A DNA stretch of 64,000 bases. Origin: Nesterenkonia populi. GTDB lineage: Bacteria > Actinomycetota > Actinomycetes > Actinomycetales > Micrococcaceae. Below are positions 27,623 to 36,537 of this stretch, one piece after another; position 1 is the first letter of the stretch; each line of letters begins with the position of its first letter. The translations under genes and the position numbers were made by a program. The stretch is from the NCBI RefSeq assembly GCF_007994735.1, contig NZ_VOIL01000001.1, positions 1,798,001 through 1,862,000 on the forward strand. The letters are read 5' to 3'. The notes beneath the pieces were generated by a model. The model was not told the DNA's origin, made no database searches, and saw only the letters and a program-made list of their open reading frames with translations.

Positions 27623-30559
27623 ATGAGCTCTCCGGCCGAACGCTATGCCGCTTCCCGCCGCCGCGCAGCAGAGGCCAAGACCCAGCTCGGCGCCTTCCGT
27701 GCGGCTCAGACCTTTGATCTCGACGAGTTTCAGCTGCAGGCCTGCCGCGAGCTTGAGGCGGGCAAAGCGGTGCTCGTCGCAGCCCCGACGGGTGCGGGAA
27801 AGACGATCGTGGGGGAGTTCGCCGTGCATCTGGCGCTCGCCCAGGGCAAGAAGGCGTTCTACACCACCCCGATCAAGGCGCTGAGCAACCAGAAGTACCA
27901 GGAGCTCGCCGAGGACTACGGACCGGACCGTGTGGGGCTGCTCACCGGCGACACCTCCGTGAACTCTGAGGCCGACGTCGTCGTCATGACGACCGAGGTC
28001 CTGCGGAACATGCTCTACCAGGACTCCTCGACCCTGGATGACCTCAGGTACGTCGTGATGGATGAGGTGCACTACCTCGCTGACCGGTTCCGCGGCGCGG
28101 TCTGGGAGGAAGTGATCATCCACCTGCCGGAGTCCGTGCAGGTAGCGGCGCTTTCGGCCACCGTCTCCAATGCGGAGGAGTTCGGCGCCTGGCTGGACAC
28201 GGTCCGGGGGGAGACGTCCGTGGTCGTCTCCGAGCACCGCCCCGTGCCGCTGTGGCAGCACATGCTGGTGGACCACCGGCTGCATGACCTCTTCACCGCT
28301 GAGACGGCGGATGAGGACGCTGAGCAGCGTCAGACGCTGGTGAACCCGGAGCTGCAGAGGATGGTCCAGCTGCAGCAGGCCCCCGAGTCCCGCCGCTCCG
28401 GAGGCCATCGGGGCCGAGGGCGCGGGCGGCACGGCCCCAAGCGCGACTTCCGGCCCTCAGCCCACCGGGGAGGCGGCAAGGATCCCTCCAGCCTCTCCGG
28501 GGCGCCCTCACGCACCCACCGCCTCTCCCGCCCCAAGATGATCCGCGCCCTGGACCGGGACGGGCTGCTGCCCTGCATCACTTTCATCTTCTCCCGGGCC
28601 GGCTGCGAGGCCGCCGTGGAGCAGTGCGTGCAGCAGGACCTTCGCCTGACCACACGCGAGGAGGCCGCCGAGATCGCCTCCCGGGTCGAGGCGATGGGCT
28701 GGGAGCTGCCCGCCGAGGACCTCTCCGTGCTCGGCTTCGACACGTTCCGGGAAGCACTGGTGAACGGAGTCGCCTCTCACCACGCCGGGATGCTTCCGCC
28801 GTTCAAGGAGCTGGTGGAGAGCCTCTTCGCCGAAGGCCTGCTGAAAGTCGTCTTCGCCACGGAGACGCTGGCCCTGGGCATCAACATGCCCGCACGCACC
28901 GTGGTGCTGGAGAAGCTGGACAAGTTCAACGGGGAGTCGCACGTTGACATCACCCCCGGGGAGTTCACCCAGCTCACCGGTCGGGCCGGGCGCCGCGGAA
29001 TCGACGTCGAAGGCCACGCGGTGGTGGTCTGGCAGCCGGGGATGGACCCCCGGCAGGTCGCAGGCCTTGCCTCAAAGCGCACCTACCCGCTCAACTCATC
29101 CTTCAGCCCCAGCTACAACATGGCGGTCAACCTCACCGCACAGTTCGGCCGTCGCCGGGCTCGGACCATCCTTGAGTCCTCCTTCGCCCAGTTCCAGGCC
29201 GACCGTGCCGTCGTCGGTCTTGCCCGGGATGTCGCCAAGCGCGAGTCCTCCCTCCTCGGCTACGAAGAGTCCATGGAGTGCCGCCTCGGCAGCTTCAAGG
29301 AGTACTTCGAGCTGCGACGTCGGCTCAACGAGCAGCAGAAGGACCAGGCCAAGGCCCGCACCCGGCAGCGCAGACGAGAGATCATCCGGCTCCTGGCCTC
29401 CCTGGAGCCGGGAGACATCATCGACGTCGGCTCCGGGGGAAAGGCCAAGCGACGCCTGGGGGAGTGCCTGGTGGTCCACACCGCTCCCGAGCATGACCCG
29501 CGTCCAGGCGTCGTCACGGCGGACGGGAAGCTGCGGAGCATCACCGTGGAGGACTTTTCCCACCCGCCCGACGTCATCTCCTCCATCAGGCTGCCCCGCA
29601 AGCCCCAAGTGAAGGTCCCCAAGGTCCGCCGGGATCTCGCATCCTCAATGCGGGCCGCGCTCAAGGATCGGGTGCCGCCGCGGAGGAGCGCGCCCCAGGT
29701 CGGGTTCGGATTCGCCGAGCAGCCCGAGGACAGCGAACAGGTGGAGGAGCTTCAGGACGCGCTCCGGAAGCACCCCTGCCACTCCTGCGGCGACCGGGAG
29801 GACCACGCCCGCTGGGCCGAGCGATGGTGGAAGCTGCGCAGGGAGACCGACCAGCTGAAGGCCCGCATCGACCAGCGCACCGGCTCCATCGCCAAAACCT
29901 TCGACCGCGTCTGCGGCGTGCTCTTCGACTTGGGGCACATGGTGCCCGCCGACGCGGAGAGCATGCCGACCGCCCAGCCTGTCGCCGACGAGTTCCGCGC
30001 CGAGGAGTTCGTCGTCACCGAGCGGGGGCAGCGTCTGCGCCGCATCTACGGCGAACGGGATCTGTTCACCGAGATGCTCGTGGAGCAGGGCGTGCTCGAC
30101 CGGCTCAGCCCCGAGGAGCTGGCCGCGTTCTCCACTCTGCTGGTTTACCAGGCCAAGCGGGAGGATGAGGGCGCGATGCCGGAGATGCCCACCGGCAGGC
30201 TGACCGGGGCGGTCCGCGCAGCCCTGGAGGTCCACACGGAGCTGGAGACCCTCGAGAAGCGGCATCATCTTGAGCCCACCGCCGGCCCGGAGCTGGGGCT
30301 GACCCTGCCCATGCACCACTGGGCCTCCGGAGCGAGCCTGCGTGCCGCCCTGGAGCATTCCCCCCTGGCCGCCGGCGACTTCGTCCGGTGGGCTAAGCAG
30401 TGCATCGACACCCTGGACCAGCTCTCCAAGGTGCCGAGCGCCACCAGCACGTTGGCCACCGCGTGCCACGAGGCGGTGGACCTCATCAGCAGGGGAGTGG
30501 TGGCCTACTCCTCAGTCGCCTATCAATCCATGGAGGACGAAGACCTTGACGACGAATGA
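27623..30559 (+). CDS. helY: HelY-type (Ski2/Mtr4-like) DEAD/DEAH RNA helicase
   Basis: A 978-residue ATP-dependent helicase of the actinobacterial HelY group, related to Ski2/Mtr4 RNA helicases. Seen: Q-motif-like FDLDEFQLQA, Walker A APTGAGKT (54-61), TTPIKALSNQK, DEVH box (147-150), SATVSN motif III, motif VI QLTGRAGRRG, and the long C-terminal arch/DSHCT-like region. An Arg/Gly/His-rich insertion at about residues 250-295 (RSGGHRGRGRGRHG) is probably a disordered RNA-binding loop. The downstream amidohydrolase-like gene overlaps its end by 14 bases. RNA turnover is the likely role. Confidence 0.93.
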   Translation: MSSPAERYAASRRRAAEAKTQLGAFRAAQTFDLDEFQLQACRELEAGKAVLVAAPTGAGKTIVGEFAVHLALAQGKKAFYTTPIKALSNQKYQELAEDYGPDRVGLLTGDTSVNSEADVVVMTTEVLRNMLYQDSSTLDDLRYVVMDEVHYLADRFRGAVWEEVIIHLPESVQVAALSATVSNAEEFGAWLDTVRGETSVVVSEHRPVPLWQHMLVDHRLHDLFTAETADEDAEQRQTLVNPELQRMVQLQQAPESRRSGGHRGRGRGRHGPKRDFRPSAHRGGGKDPSSLSGAPSRTHRLSRPKMIRALDRDGLLPCITFIFSRAGCEAAVEQCVQQDLRLTTREEAAEIASRVEAMGWELPAEDLSVLGFDTFREALVNGVASHHAGMLPPFKELVESLFAEGLLKVVFATETLALGINMPARTVVLEKLDKFNGESHVDITPGEFTQLTGRAGRRGIDVEGHAVVVWQPGMDPRQVAGLASKRTYPLNSSFSPSYNMAVNLTAQFGRRRARTILESSFAQFQADRAVVGLARDVAKRESSLLGYEESMECRLGSFKEYFELRRRLNEQQKDQAKARTRQRRREIIRLLASLEPGDIIDVGSGGKAKRRLGECLVVHTAPEHDPRPGVVTADGKLRSITVEDFSHPPDVISSIRLPRKPQVKVPKVRRDLASSMRAALKDRVPPRRSAPQVGFGFAEQPEDSEQVEELQDALRKHPCHSCGDREDHARWAERWWKLRRETDQLKARIDQRTGSIAKTFDRVCGVLFDLGHMVPADAESMPTAQPVADEFRAEEFVVTERGQRLRRIYGERDLFTEMLVEQGVLDRLSPEELAAFSTLLVYQAKREDEGAMPEMPTGRLTGAVRAALEVHTELETLEKRHHLEPTAGPELGLTLPMHHWASGASLRAALEHSPLAAGDFVRWAKQCIDTLDQLSKVPSATSTLATACHEAVDLISRGVVAYSSVAYQSMEDEDLDDE

Positions 30560-31763
30560 CGGCACCGCCCCAGGTGCCGCCCGGCTGCTCACCAACGGAA
30601 CCATCCACTCCACCGCCGAGCCCTACGCGGAGGCGATGCTCGTCGAAGACGGGCAGGTGGCGTGGCTCGGCTCCGACGAGACTGCCGCGCGCCTGCGAGA
30701 GCAGCGGGAGCCCGGCACCATCCAGGAAGAGGATCTCGACCGCGCTCTGGTGGCCCCAGGCTTCGTCGGATGGATCACGCGCGGCATCGCCGAGGGCGAT
30801 CCTGGGGACCTCGCCGAGCGGCTCGACGCCGTCGCCGCCCTCGGCTACTCCGCAGTGCGCCTCGGCCTGGCGGTGCCGGCAGACCGGCTGGCGGGCGAAT
30901 CCGTCCAGATGCTCGCCAGCGGCCTGACCAGCTCGTTCCGCACTGCGGCCGGCCACCCGTTGGACACCTACCCGGTGGTGCAGCTCTCCGGGCTGCAGGA
31001 CGTGGCGGGGGCCAGCGGGCTGAAGGCCCTCAACGAGCTGCTGAGCCTGCTGGGTGAGAACGAGGACATTCAGGAGGCCGCCGGCCGGCCCATCGCCGTC
31101 GCAGTCTCCTACGCCGAAGTCGAGGAGAACCTCATCGGCGTCCGCACCTGGATGTCAGAGGAGTCCCGCCAACTGATCCTCGACGTCTCCGAGGCAGATC
31201 CCGCAGACGTGGTGGACGCCATCGTCGGCACTCACTCTCAGCTGCGCGAGCTCAGGCGGACGCCCAAGCCGGACACCCCCACGGTCCTGGTTGGCTTCGA
31301 CTCACCCCACCGGGAGCACTGGGAGCAGCTGCTCAACACCGGAATCCACGTGCTGGCCCGCCGGCCCATTCATCTGGCCACCGCCCTGAGCGTAGGCGTG
31401 CCGACCTGTGCGGCCCCGCCGGAGGGCGAGAGTCCCTGGCAGCTGATCAGCGACCACGTCCACCACGGCACCGACCCGGCCTCGGTCCGCGCCGGGTTCA
31501 CCGCTCAGACCCGCGGCGCCTACCGCTCCTTGGTGGGCGGGCAGCCGGAGTCCGGCCTCCTGAACCCCGCAAGCGCCGCCACGTACGTGGTCTGGGAGGT
31601 GGAGTCTCTCGCCGTTCAGACGCCCAACGCCACCGTCTCTGCTTGGAGCACAGACACGCGGGCCCGCACCCCGCTCCTTCCCTACCTTCCTGAGCCGGGG
31701 GCGGAGGAGGGCAGTCTGCCGCGCTGGAAGGAGACGGTCATCCACGGGGAGCCGGTGAGCTAA
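30546..31763 (+). CDS. Degenerate amidohydrolase-like protein
   Basis: A 405-residue protein that begins like a metal-dependent amidohydrolase (LLTNGTIHSTAEPYAEAMLVEDGQVAWLG, then VAPGFV) but at residues 71-80 reads PGFVGWITRG where active enzymes have PGFVDxHxH. I see no later His, Lys or Asp pattern that would restore a metal site. Start is TTG 30546, chosen because GGAGG lies nine bases upstream; it lies 14 bases inside the helicase gene in another frame. The neighbour downstream is polyprenol-phosphate mannose synthase. Probably a non-catalytic or newly specialised relative; function unknown. Confidence 0.65.
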   Translation: MTTNDGTAPGAARLLTNGTIHSTAEPYAEAMLVEDGQVAWLGSDETAARLREQREPGTIQEEDLDRALVAPGFVGWITRGIAEGDPGDLAERLDAVAALGYSAVRLGLAVPADRLAGESVQMLASGLTSSFRTAAGHPLDTYPVVQLSGLQDVAGASGLKALNELLSLLGENEDIQEAAGRPIAVAVSYAEVEENLIGVRTWMSEESRQLILDVSEADPADVVDAIVGTHSQLRELRRTPKPDTPTVLVGFDSPHREHWEQLLNTGIHVLARRPIHLATALSVGVPTCAAPPEGESPWQLISDHVHHGTDPASVRAGFTAQTRGAYRSLVGGQPESGLLNPASAATYVVWEVESLAVQTPNATVSAWSTDTRARTPLLPYLPEPGAEEGSLPRWKETVIHGEPVS

Positions 31764-31766
31764 CGT
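31761..31766 (+). promoter_or_regulatory. -10 box of leaderless mannose synthase gene
   Basis: TAACGT ends seven bases before ATG 31774; its TAA is the stop codon of the upstream gene. Confidence 0.45.
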
Positions 31767-31773
31767 GGTGGCC

Positions 31774-32508
31774 ATGAAGATCCTCACCGTGATCCCGACC
31801 TACAACGAGATCGACGCGCTGCCCACCACCATTGACCGGCTGCGCGCCGCCCTGCCCGAATCCGATGTGCTGATCGTGGACGACTCCAGCCCGGACGGCA
31901 CCGGGGAGCTCGCTGAGGAGATGGCGGCCGCCGACGAGCAGATCCACGTCATCCACCGCATCAAGAAGGACGGCCTCGGCGGTGCCTATATCGCCGGGTT
32001 CACCTGGGGCCTGCGCCGCGACTACGAGGCGTTCGTGGAGCTCGACGCCGACGGCTCGCACCAGCCGGAGCAGCTGCCCGACCTCATCGACAAGCTCGAC
32101 GAGGCGGATCTGGTCATCGGCTCCCGGTGGGTTCCGGGCGGTGCTGTGGTGAACTGGCCGGTGCAGCGCGAGGTCATCTCCCGGGCCGGCAGCTTCTACT
32201 CCCGCACTATGCTCGGCCTGAATGTCAGGGACATCACCGCCGGATTCCGGGTCTTCCGCCGCTCCACCCTGGAGGACATCGACCTGAAGTCGATCAAGTC
32301 AGCCGGCTACGGCTTCCAGGTTGATATGACGTTCCGAGTGGCACGCCAGGGCAAGACCATCAAGGAGGTGCCGATCACCTTCGTGGAGCGCACGATGGGC
32401 GAGTCCAAGATGAGCAGCGGCATTGTTCTCGAAGCCGTCGCCAACGTCACCAAATGGGGGTTGGGCGCCCGAGCATCCGCACTCAGCAAGAAGCTCACCG
32501 GCCGCTGA
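31774..32508 (+). CDS. Polyprenol monophosphomannose synthase (GT2 family)
   Basis: A 244-residue glycosyltransferase that moves mannose from GDP-mannose to polyprenol phosphate, giving the donor for membrane-side mannosylation of proteins and lipoglycans. Seen: VIPTYNEIDALP, VDDSSPDGTGELAEE, VELDADGSHQPEQLP with the metal-binding DxD, DLVIGSRWVPGG, and FVERTMGESKMS. No membrane anchor is fused, unlike mycobacterial Ppm1. ATG 31774 is preferred over GTG 31765 because MKILTVIPTYNE matches the family and a TAACGT box lies seven bases before it. Confidence 0.93.
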   Translation: MKILTVIPTYNEIDALPTTIDRLRAALPESDVLIVDDSSPDGTGELAEEMAAADEQIHVIHRIKKDGLGGAYIAGFTWGLRRDYEAFVELDADGSHQPEQLPDLIDKLDEADLVIGSRWVPGGAVVNWPVQREVISRAGSFYSRTMLGLNVRDITAGFRVFRRSTLEDIDLKSIKSAGYGFQVDMTFRVARQGKTIKEVPITFVERTMGESKMSSGIVLEAVANVTKWGLGARASALSKKLTGR

Positions 32509-32520
32509 GCCTCAAACTGT

Positions 32521-32578
32521 CCGCACATGGCGAAGGCCCGCTCCCACAGGCAGGGGAGCGGGCCTTCGCCATGTGCGG
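32521..32578. terminator. Bidirectional hairpin between mannose synthase and rbpA
   Basis: A perfect 25-bp stem (32521-32545 with 32554-32578) around an 8-nt loop, between two convergent genes. It is the longest perfect stem noticed in the window. Confidence 0.9.
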
Positions 32579-32589
32579 TGAGGAGCGGC

Positions 32590-32931
32590 TCAGACCTTTT
32601 CGCCGCGGCGCTCGCGCAGAATCTTCAGGCGGTCCTGGAGAATCTCCTCAAGCTCCTCGGTGGAACGGCGCTCGAGGAGCATGTCCCAATGCGTTCGGGC
32701 GGGCTTCTCCGGCTCTGCGTCGGGCCTGTCGCCCTGGGCCAGCACGCCGACCTTCCCGCTGGTCGCGGTCCAAGTAGCGGGAATCTCGGCATCGGAGGCG
32801 AAGGTCACGGTGATCTTCTCGCCGTCCTCACAGACGTACTCCACGTCCTGGCGGGGTGCGGGCTCCACGCCCGTCTCGGTCTCCATGGACTGGGCGCCGA
32901 GGCGCATGCCGCGCAGACTGCGATCACTCAT
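32590..32931 (-). CDS. rbpA: RNA polymerase-binding protein RbpA
   Basis: A 113-residue actinobacterial transcription factor that binds the primary sigma and stabilises the open promoter complex. Seen: N-terminal LRGMRLGAQSMETE, the central core domain (RQDVEYVCEDGEKITVTFASDAEIPATW), the basic linker, and the C-terminal sigma-interaction helix (THWDMLLERRSTEELEEIL). The ATG has GGAGGAGACC upstream. One cysteine only, so the zinc site of some homologues is absent. Works with SigA (17 kb) of this window. Confidence 0.96.
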   Translation of the reverse strand: MSDRSLRGMRLGAQSMETETGVEPAPRQDVEYVCEDGEKITVTFASDAEIPATWTATSGKVGVLAQGDRPDAEPEKPARTHWDMLLERRSTEELEEILQDRLKILRERRGEKV

Positions 32932-33015
32932 CGGGTTACGGTCTCCTCCGTCAACGACTCTTCGGGCTATGAACTCCCCACTGCAACCAGCAGGGCCCCG
33001 CAGATTATTCCACCC

Positions 33016-34287
33016 TCAGCGCTCCGGGTCCTGCTGGTCCGGCTCCTGGCTGGACCGAGGGGGCTGCTGCTCTGGAGTGCGGCCGGCGCCGGGGCTCTCC
33101 TCGGCGACGCGCGCGATGACGTCCTCCGCCGACTCTTCGCCGATTGCGGGTGTGCCTGACTGCTTGCCGGGCTTGGCCTGCTTGGCAGCGTTCTCCAGGT
33201 CAGCGGCTGACTCGTACTGGGAGGCGTCATCGGTGACGGAGGTGGCCCGGGCGGACTCGGCCAAGTCGGCGATGGAATTGGAGATGCCGGGCTTGCCCGG
33301 CCGGCTGGCCGCCTCGACCTGCTCCTGCTCGCGACGGGCCCGCAGCCGCTCAGCACGAGCCTCGCGGATCTTCTCCTTCTCCTCGAAGGAGACGCCGTCC
33401 TCGCTGCTGCCGCTGTCCCCGCCGCCGAACGCGCCGGAGAGGCTCTTGAGGGCCTCGCCGAACTCACCGGGGATGAAGAACATGGTGTTGGACTCGGACT
33501 TGGCCATCTCCGGCAGCGACTGCAGGTACTGGTAGGAGAGCAGCTCAGGGGAGGGCTCGGAGGCGTGCACGGCGTTGAAGACCGTCTCGATGGCCTGAGC
33601 CTCCGCGTTGGCGGCCAGGATGCGGGACTGAGCCTCGCCCTCGGCCTGGAGGATGGATGCCTGGCGCTCACCTTCGGCGTTGAGGACTGCGGACTGCTTG
33701 TTGCCCTCCGCGGTCAGGATGGCGGCGCGGCGGCTGCGCTCGGCGCGCATCTGCTGCTCCATGGAGTCCTGAATGCTGTGCGGCGGGTCGATGGCCTTCA
33801 GCTCCACGCGTGCCACGCGGATGCCCCAGCGGCCGGTGACCTTGTCCAGCTCGCCGCGCAGCATGGAGTTGATGTCGTCACGGGAGGTCAGGGCCTTCTC
33901 CAGGTTCATGCCGCCGACGACGTTTCGCAGCGTGGTGGTGGTCAGCTGCTCGACGCCGACGATGTAGTTCTGGATCTCGTAGGTGGCCGCCTTGGGGTCG
34001 GTGATCTGGAAGTAGACGACCGTGTCAATGTCCACCACCAGGTTGTCCTCGGTGATCACCGACTGGGGCGGGAAGGAGACGACCTGCTCACGCATGTCCA
34101 GAAGGGGGCGGAGGCGGTCGAAGAAGGGGACCAGCAGGGCGAGGCCGGGCTGGAGAGTGCGGTGGTACTTGCCGAGACGCTCGACGATGCCGGCGCGCGC
34201 CTGCGGGATGATCTTGACCGAGTTGATCAGGACGACCACCACAAAGAGCAGGAAGACGACGCCGATCAGCAGGAGGATGAAATCCAT
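33016..34287 (-). CDS. SPFH/Band 7 (stomatin-like) membrane protein
   Basis: A 423-residue membrane scaffold protein. Seen: an N-terminal transmembrane helix (about residues 4-24), the SPFH domain (IIPQARAGIVERLGKYHRTLQPGLAL, VVDIDTVVYFQITDP, LRNVVGGMNLEKAL), an Ala/Glu-rich coiled coil (RSRRAAILTAEGNKQSAVL repeats), and a long disordered acidic/Pro-rich tail after about residue 300. It forms the usual pair with the upstream NfeD-family gene, 41 bases away on the same strand. Such pairs form membrane microdomain complexes. Confidence 0.93.
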   Translation of the reverse strand: MDFILLLIGVVFLLFVVVVLINSVKIIPQARAGIVERLGKYHRTLQPGLALLVPFFDRLRPLLDMREQVVSFPPQSVITEDNLVVDIDTVVYFQITDPKAATYEIQNYIVGVEQLTTTTLRNVVGGMNLEKALTSRDDINSMLRGELDKVTGRWGIRVARVELKAIDPPHSIQDSMEQQMRAERSRRAAILTAEGNKQSAVLNAEGERQASILQAEGEAQSRILAANAEAQAIETVFNAVHASEPSPELLSYQYLQSLPEMAKSESNTMFFIPGEFGEALKSLSGAFGGGDSGSSEDGVSFEEKEKIREARAERLRARREQEQVEAASRPGKPGISNSIADLAESARATSVTDDASQYESAADLENAAKQAKPGKQSGTPAIGEESAEDVIARVAEESPGAGRTPEQQPPRSSQEPDQQDPER

Positions 34288-34328
34288 GGTTACCGATCCT
34301 TAGGGGTTGGTGGGGTGTGGCGCAGGGT

Positions 34329-34838
34329 TCAGGCCTGCTTGGGTGCGGAGCCCCAGTCGATGGCCGGGGCAGGGGAGAGGTAGACGGTGGCGCCGTCCAC
34401 AGAGTCCACCACGGCGGCCGCCCCGGGCTCGAGGGTGAAGCTGCCGGCGGCCCGGGCGGTCCAGGTTTCGCCTTCGACCTCGGCAAGGCCGGAGGTCTGG
34501 GTGACGGTCTCGACGGCGGAGGCTTCCAGGCCTGCCAGGCGGTCCACGCCGGTGAGAGCGTCACGGGACCTGGACTTGATGTGCTTCAGGGCGACGGGCC
34601 GCACAGCACCGATCATCAGCAGAGCAACGACTCCGCCGACCAGCAGCTGGGCCCAGACGGCGCCGCCGGCGAGGGCGACAGCACCGGCAGCCACTGCGCC
34701 TGCGGCGAGCATGATGAAGATGAGGTCGAGGCTGAAGACTTCAAGCATCAGAAGGATGAAGCACAGAGCGATCCAGGCGGCCCACAGGTTTTCGCCGAAC
34801 CATTCGATCATCTGCAGTTCACCTTCATCCGTCTTCAC
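34329..34838 (-). CDS. NfeD family membrane protein
   Basis: A 169-residue short NfeD-type protein, without the protease domain of long NfeDs. Seen: three to four hydrophobic helices between residues 12 and 85, then a soluble C-terminal OB-fold-like domain (LTGVDRLAGLEASAVETV to PAPAIDWG) with the conserved DGATVYLSP strand. It sits just upstream of the SPFH gene and is its likely complex partner in the membrane. Confidence 0.9.
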   Translation of the reverse strand: MKTDEGELQMIEWFGENLWAAWIALCFILLMLEVFSLDLIFIMLAAGAVAAGAVALAGGAVWAQLLVGGVVALLMIGAVRPVALKHIKSRSRDALTGVDRLAGLEASAVETVTQTSGLAEVEGETWTARAAGSFTLEPGAAAVVDSVDGATVYLSPAPAIDWGSAPKQA

Positions 34839-34898
34839 TGACCCTTGCTCCCTTCACCCTAACGGTGCTGGGCGCGGGATGAAACAGTCAGCAGCCGG

Positions 34899-35747
34899 TC
34901 AGCCCGGGACCTTCTGCCAGATGAGCACCTCCGCGGCAACCGTCACCGTGCGAATACCGGATGCGCCGACCGCGTCCAGAACCTCTTCCTGCGAGCGGTG
35001 GTGACCGGCAGGACCCATCCGAATGAGGTCGGCGGCGGTCTCTGGGCTCACCGGCACCTCGGCGCGAACCTCCTGAGCCTGAGTCGGCCTGCCCAGGTGG
35101 GGGGCCATCTGATCCTGCAGGTGCCGGCGCTTGTCCGGCTGCTGAGCGATCAGGCCGTGCTGCTGGAGCTGCACCAGGTGCTCGGCCAGGGGGATGACGA
35201 CGACGGCCTGCCCGCCGGGCGTGAGGATGCGCGCGTACTCGGCTGGGTTTCGGGGTGCGAAGACGTTGAGAACGCTGCTCACCGATTCGCTGCCCACAGG
35301 CAGCGGCTGCCAGAGGTCCCACACCAGGGCCAGGGTGCGCGGGTGCTTGGCCGCGCGCCTGAGCCCAGCGGGGGAGATGTCCAGGGCGATGCCGCGGCCT
35401 CCGGGGGACTCGTTGAGCAGACGGTGCAGATAGTGCCCGGTTCCTGCGCCGCAGTCGGCGATCACCTGGTCCTCGCCGGTGAGGGTCTCAGCAAGGGCGG
35501 ACGAGAGCGCATCGAAGACGCCGGCCTGCTGGATTCGTTCCCGCGCCATGATCATCTCAGCGGTATCAGGGGTGAGCTTAAGCCTCTGGCCGGCCGTGAG
35601 GTTGACATAACCCTGCTTGGCGGCGTCGAAGCGATGACCGGCGGGGCAGCGCAGCCCGCGAAGGCGACCCTCCGCGCTAATGGCGGCCAGTCCCTGCCCG
35701 CAGTGCGGGCAGACCACGGGCCATCGGCTCGACGAGGTTTCAGTCAT
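34899..35747 (-). CDS. RlmA-like 23S rRNA (guanine-N1)-methyltransferase
   Basis: A 282-residue SAM-dependent methyltransferase of the RlmA/TlrB family, which methylate N1 of G745 or G748 in 23S rRNA; family members from antibiotic producers give tylosin resistance. Seen: N-terminal zinc finger with Cys13, Cys16, Cys34 and His38 (CPHCGQ ... CPAGHRFDAAKQGYVNL), SAM motif VIADCGAGTGHYLHRL, and NVFAPRNPAEYARIL. ATG 35747 has TAGCCT six bases upstream, so the transcript is probably leaderless; divergent from the DUF3054 gene. The exact guanine cannot be assigned. Confidence 0.88.
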   Translation of the reverse strand: MTETSSSRWPVVCPHCGQGLAAISAEGRLRGLRCPAGHRFDAAKQGYVNLTAGQRLKLTPDTAEMIMARERIQQAGVFDALSSALAETLTGEDQVIADCGAGTGHYLHRLLNESPGGRGIALDISPAGLRRAAKHPRTLALVWDLWQPLPVGSESVSSVLNVFAPRNPAEYARILTPGGQAVVVIPLAEHLVQLQQHGLIAQQPDKRRHLQDQMAPHLGRPTQAQEVRAEVPVSPETAADLIRMGPAGHHRSQEEVLDAVGASGIRTVTVAAEVLIWQKVPG

Positions 35748-35753
35748 CGCACC

Positions 35754-35759
35754 AGGCTA
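35754..35759 (-). promoter_or_regulatory. -10 box of leaderless RlmA-like gene
   Basis: TAGCCT on the minus strand ends six bases before ATG 35747. Confidence 0.5.
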
Positions 35760-35904
35760 AGCGCAGCGCGGTCACACAAGCCCGCGGGATCGCACCTTCC
35801 TGTGACTGCGTGCGTCAGCTCGGGCGCCTCTCCCGACAGGCTCGCACTTGTCCGATAATCTACATTATGTCAACTTGTAGTTCTGCAGGTGAGCCCCTCA
35901 GCAC

Positions 35905-35910
35905 TAAGCT
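35905..35910 (+). promoter_or_regulatory. -10 box of leaderless DUF3054 gene
   Basis: TAAGCT ends six bases before ATG 35917. Confidence 0.5.
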
Positions 35911-35916
35911 GGAACC

Positions 35917-36333
35917 ATGACGACTGACCGCGTCGCTTCCCGCGCATCACAGAGCACTCCCACGGCCCGCGCGCAGCGCAGCACGTCCTCTGCCGCAGCA
36001 GTCTTCGCCCTGGATGCCGTGCTGGTGGCCATCTTCGCCGCCGTCGGGAACCGCTCGCACCAGACCGGTCTTTCTCCTGCCGACATCGCCTCCACCGCGT
36101 GGCCCTTCCTCCTGGGCCTGTGCCTAGCATGGCTGCTGGCCTTCACCTGGCGACGACCGCTGTCTCTCCCCCGCGGAGCGCTGACGGCGCTCGGCACGGT
36201 GCTGGCCGGGATGCTCCTGCGGCATTACTTCACTGATGGGGGCGTGCAGATCAGCTTCATCGTGGTCGCCGCACTGAGCCTCAGCGCACTCCTGCTCGGC
36301 AGCAGGCTGGCCCTGCAATTGCTCCGCCGCTGA
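35917..36333 (+). CDS. DUF3054 domain-containing membrane protein
   Basis: A 138-residue integral membrane protein with four predicted helices, of a small actinobacterial/archaeal family without known function. Seen: FALDAVLVAIFAAVGNRSH (the family signature with a polar GNRSH turn), TAWPFLLGLCLAWLL, the basic loop WRRPLSLPRG, and two further helices ending LALQLLRR. Probably leaderless. The following 204 bases (36334-36537) hold the promoter region of the next gene with a 15-base palindrome. Confidence 0.85.
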   Translation: MTTDRVASRASQSTPTARAQRSTSSAAAVFALDAVLVAIFAAVGNRSHQTGLSPADIASTAWPFLLGLCLAWLLAFTWRRPLSLPRGALTALGTVLAGMLLRHYFTDGGVQISFIVVAALSLSALLLGSRLALQLLRR

Positions 36334-36379
36334 AAAGCACCCGGCCTCCTGAGCGAACCTGACATAATACTATCCATGA

Positions 36380-36394
36380 TGCGAGCGTATCGCA
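36380..36394. promoter_or_regulatory. Palindrome upstream of the formaldehyde-type dehydrogenase
   Basis: TGCGA-GCGTA-TCGCA, a perfect 5-5-5 inverted repeat about 145 bases before the start at 36538. A TAATAC sequence lies just before it. Candidate operator; regulator unknown. Confidence 0.35.
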
Positions 36395-36537
36395 ATTGAC
36401 CCGCCGCTGACCTGGGACGATGCGTATGCAAACTCTGACCTGACCTCAGGCCAATGTCCAGTGCATGCCAAGGTTGACCTCCCTAGTGTGGGCACTGTTC
36501 ACCAGTTGCACCCGACTCCCTCTAGGAGGACCGAAGC

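Noticed and set aside
26013..27626. Plus-strand open frame of 537 codons antisense to the MFS gene
   Set aside because: Arg/Gly/His-rich composition without domains; the MFS frame on the other strand is well supported by transmembrane segments and family motifs.
33565..34383. Plus-strand open frame of 272 codons antisense to the SPFH gene
   Set aside because: No domain or start signal; shadow of the SPFH coding sequence.
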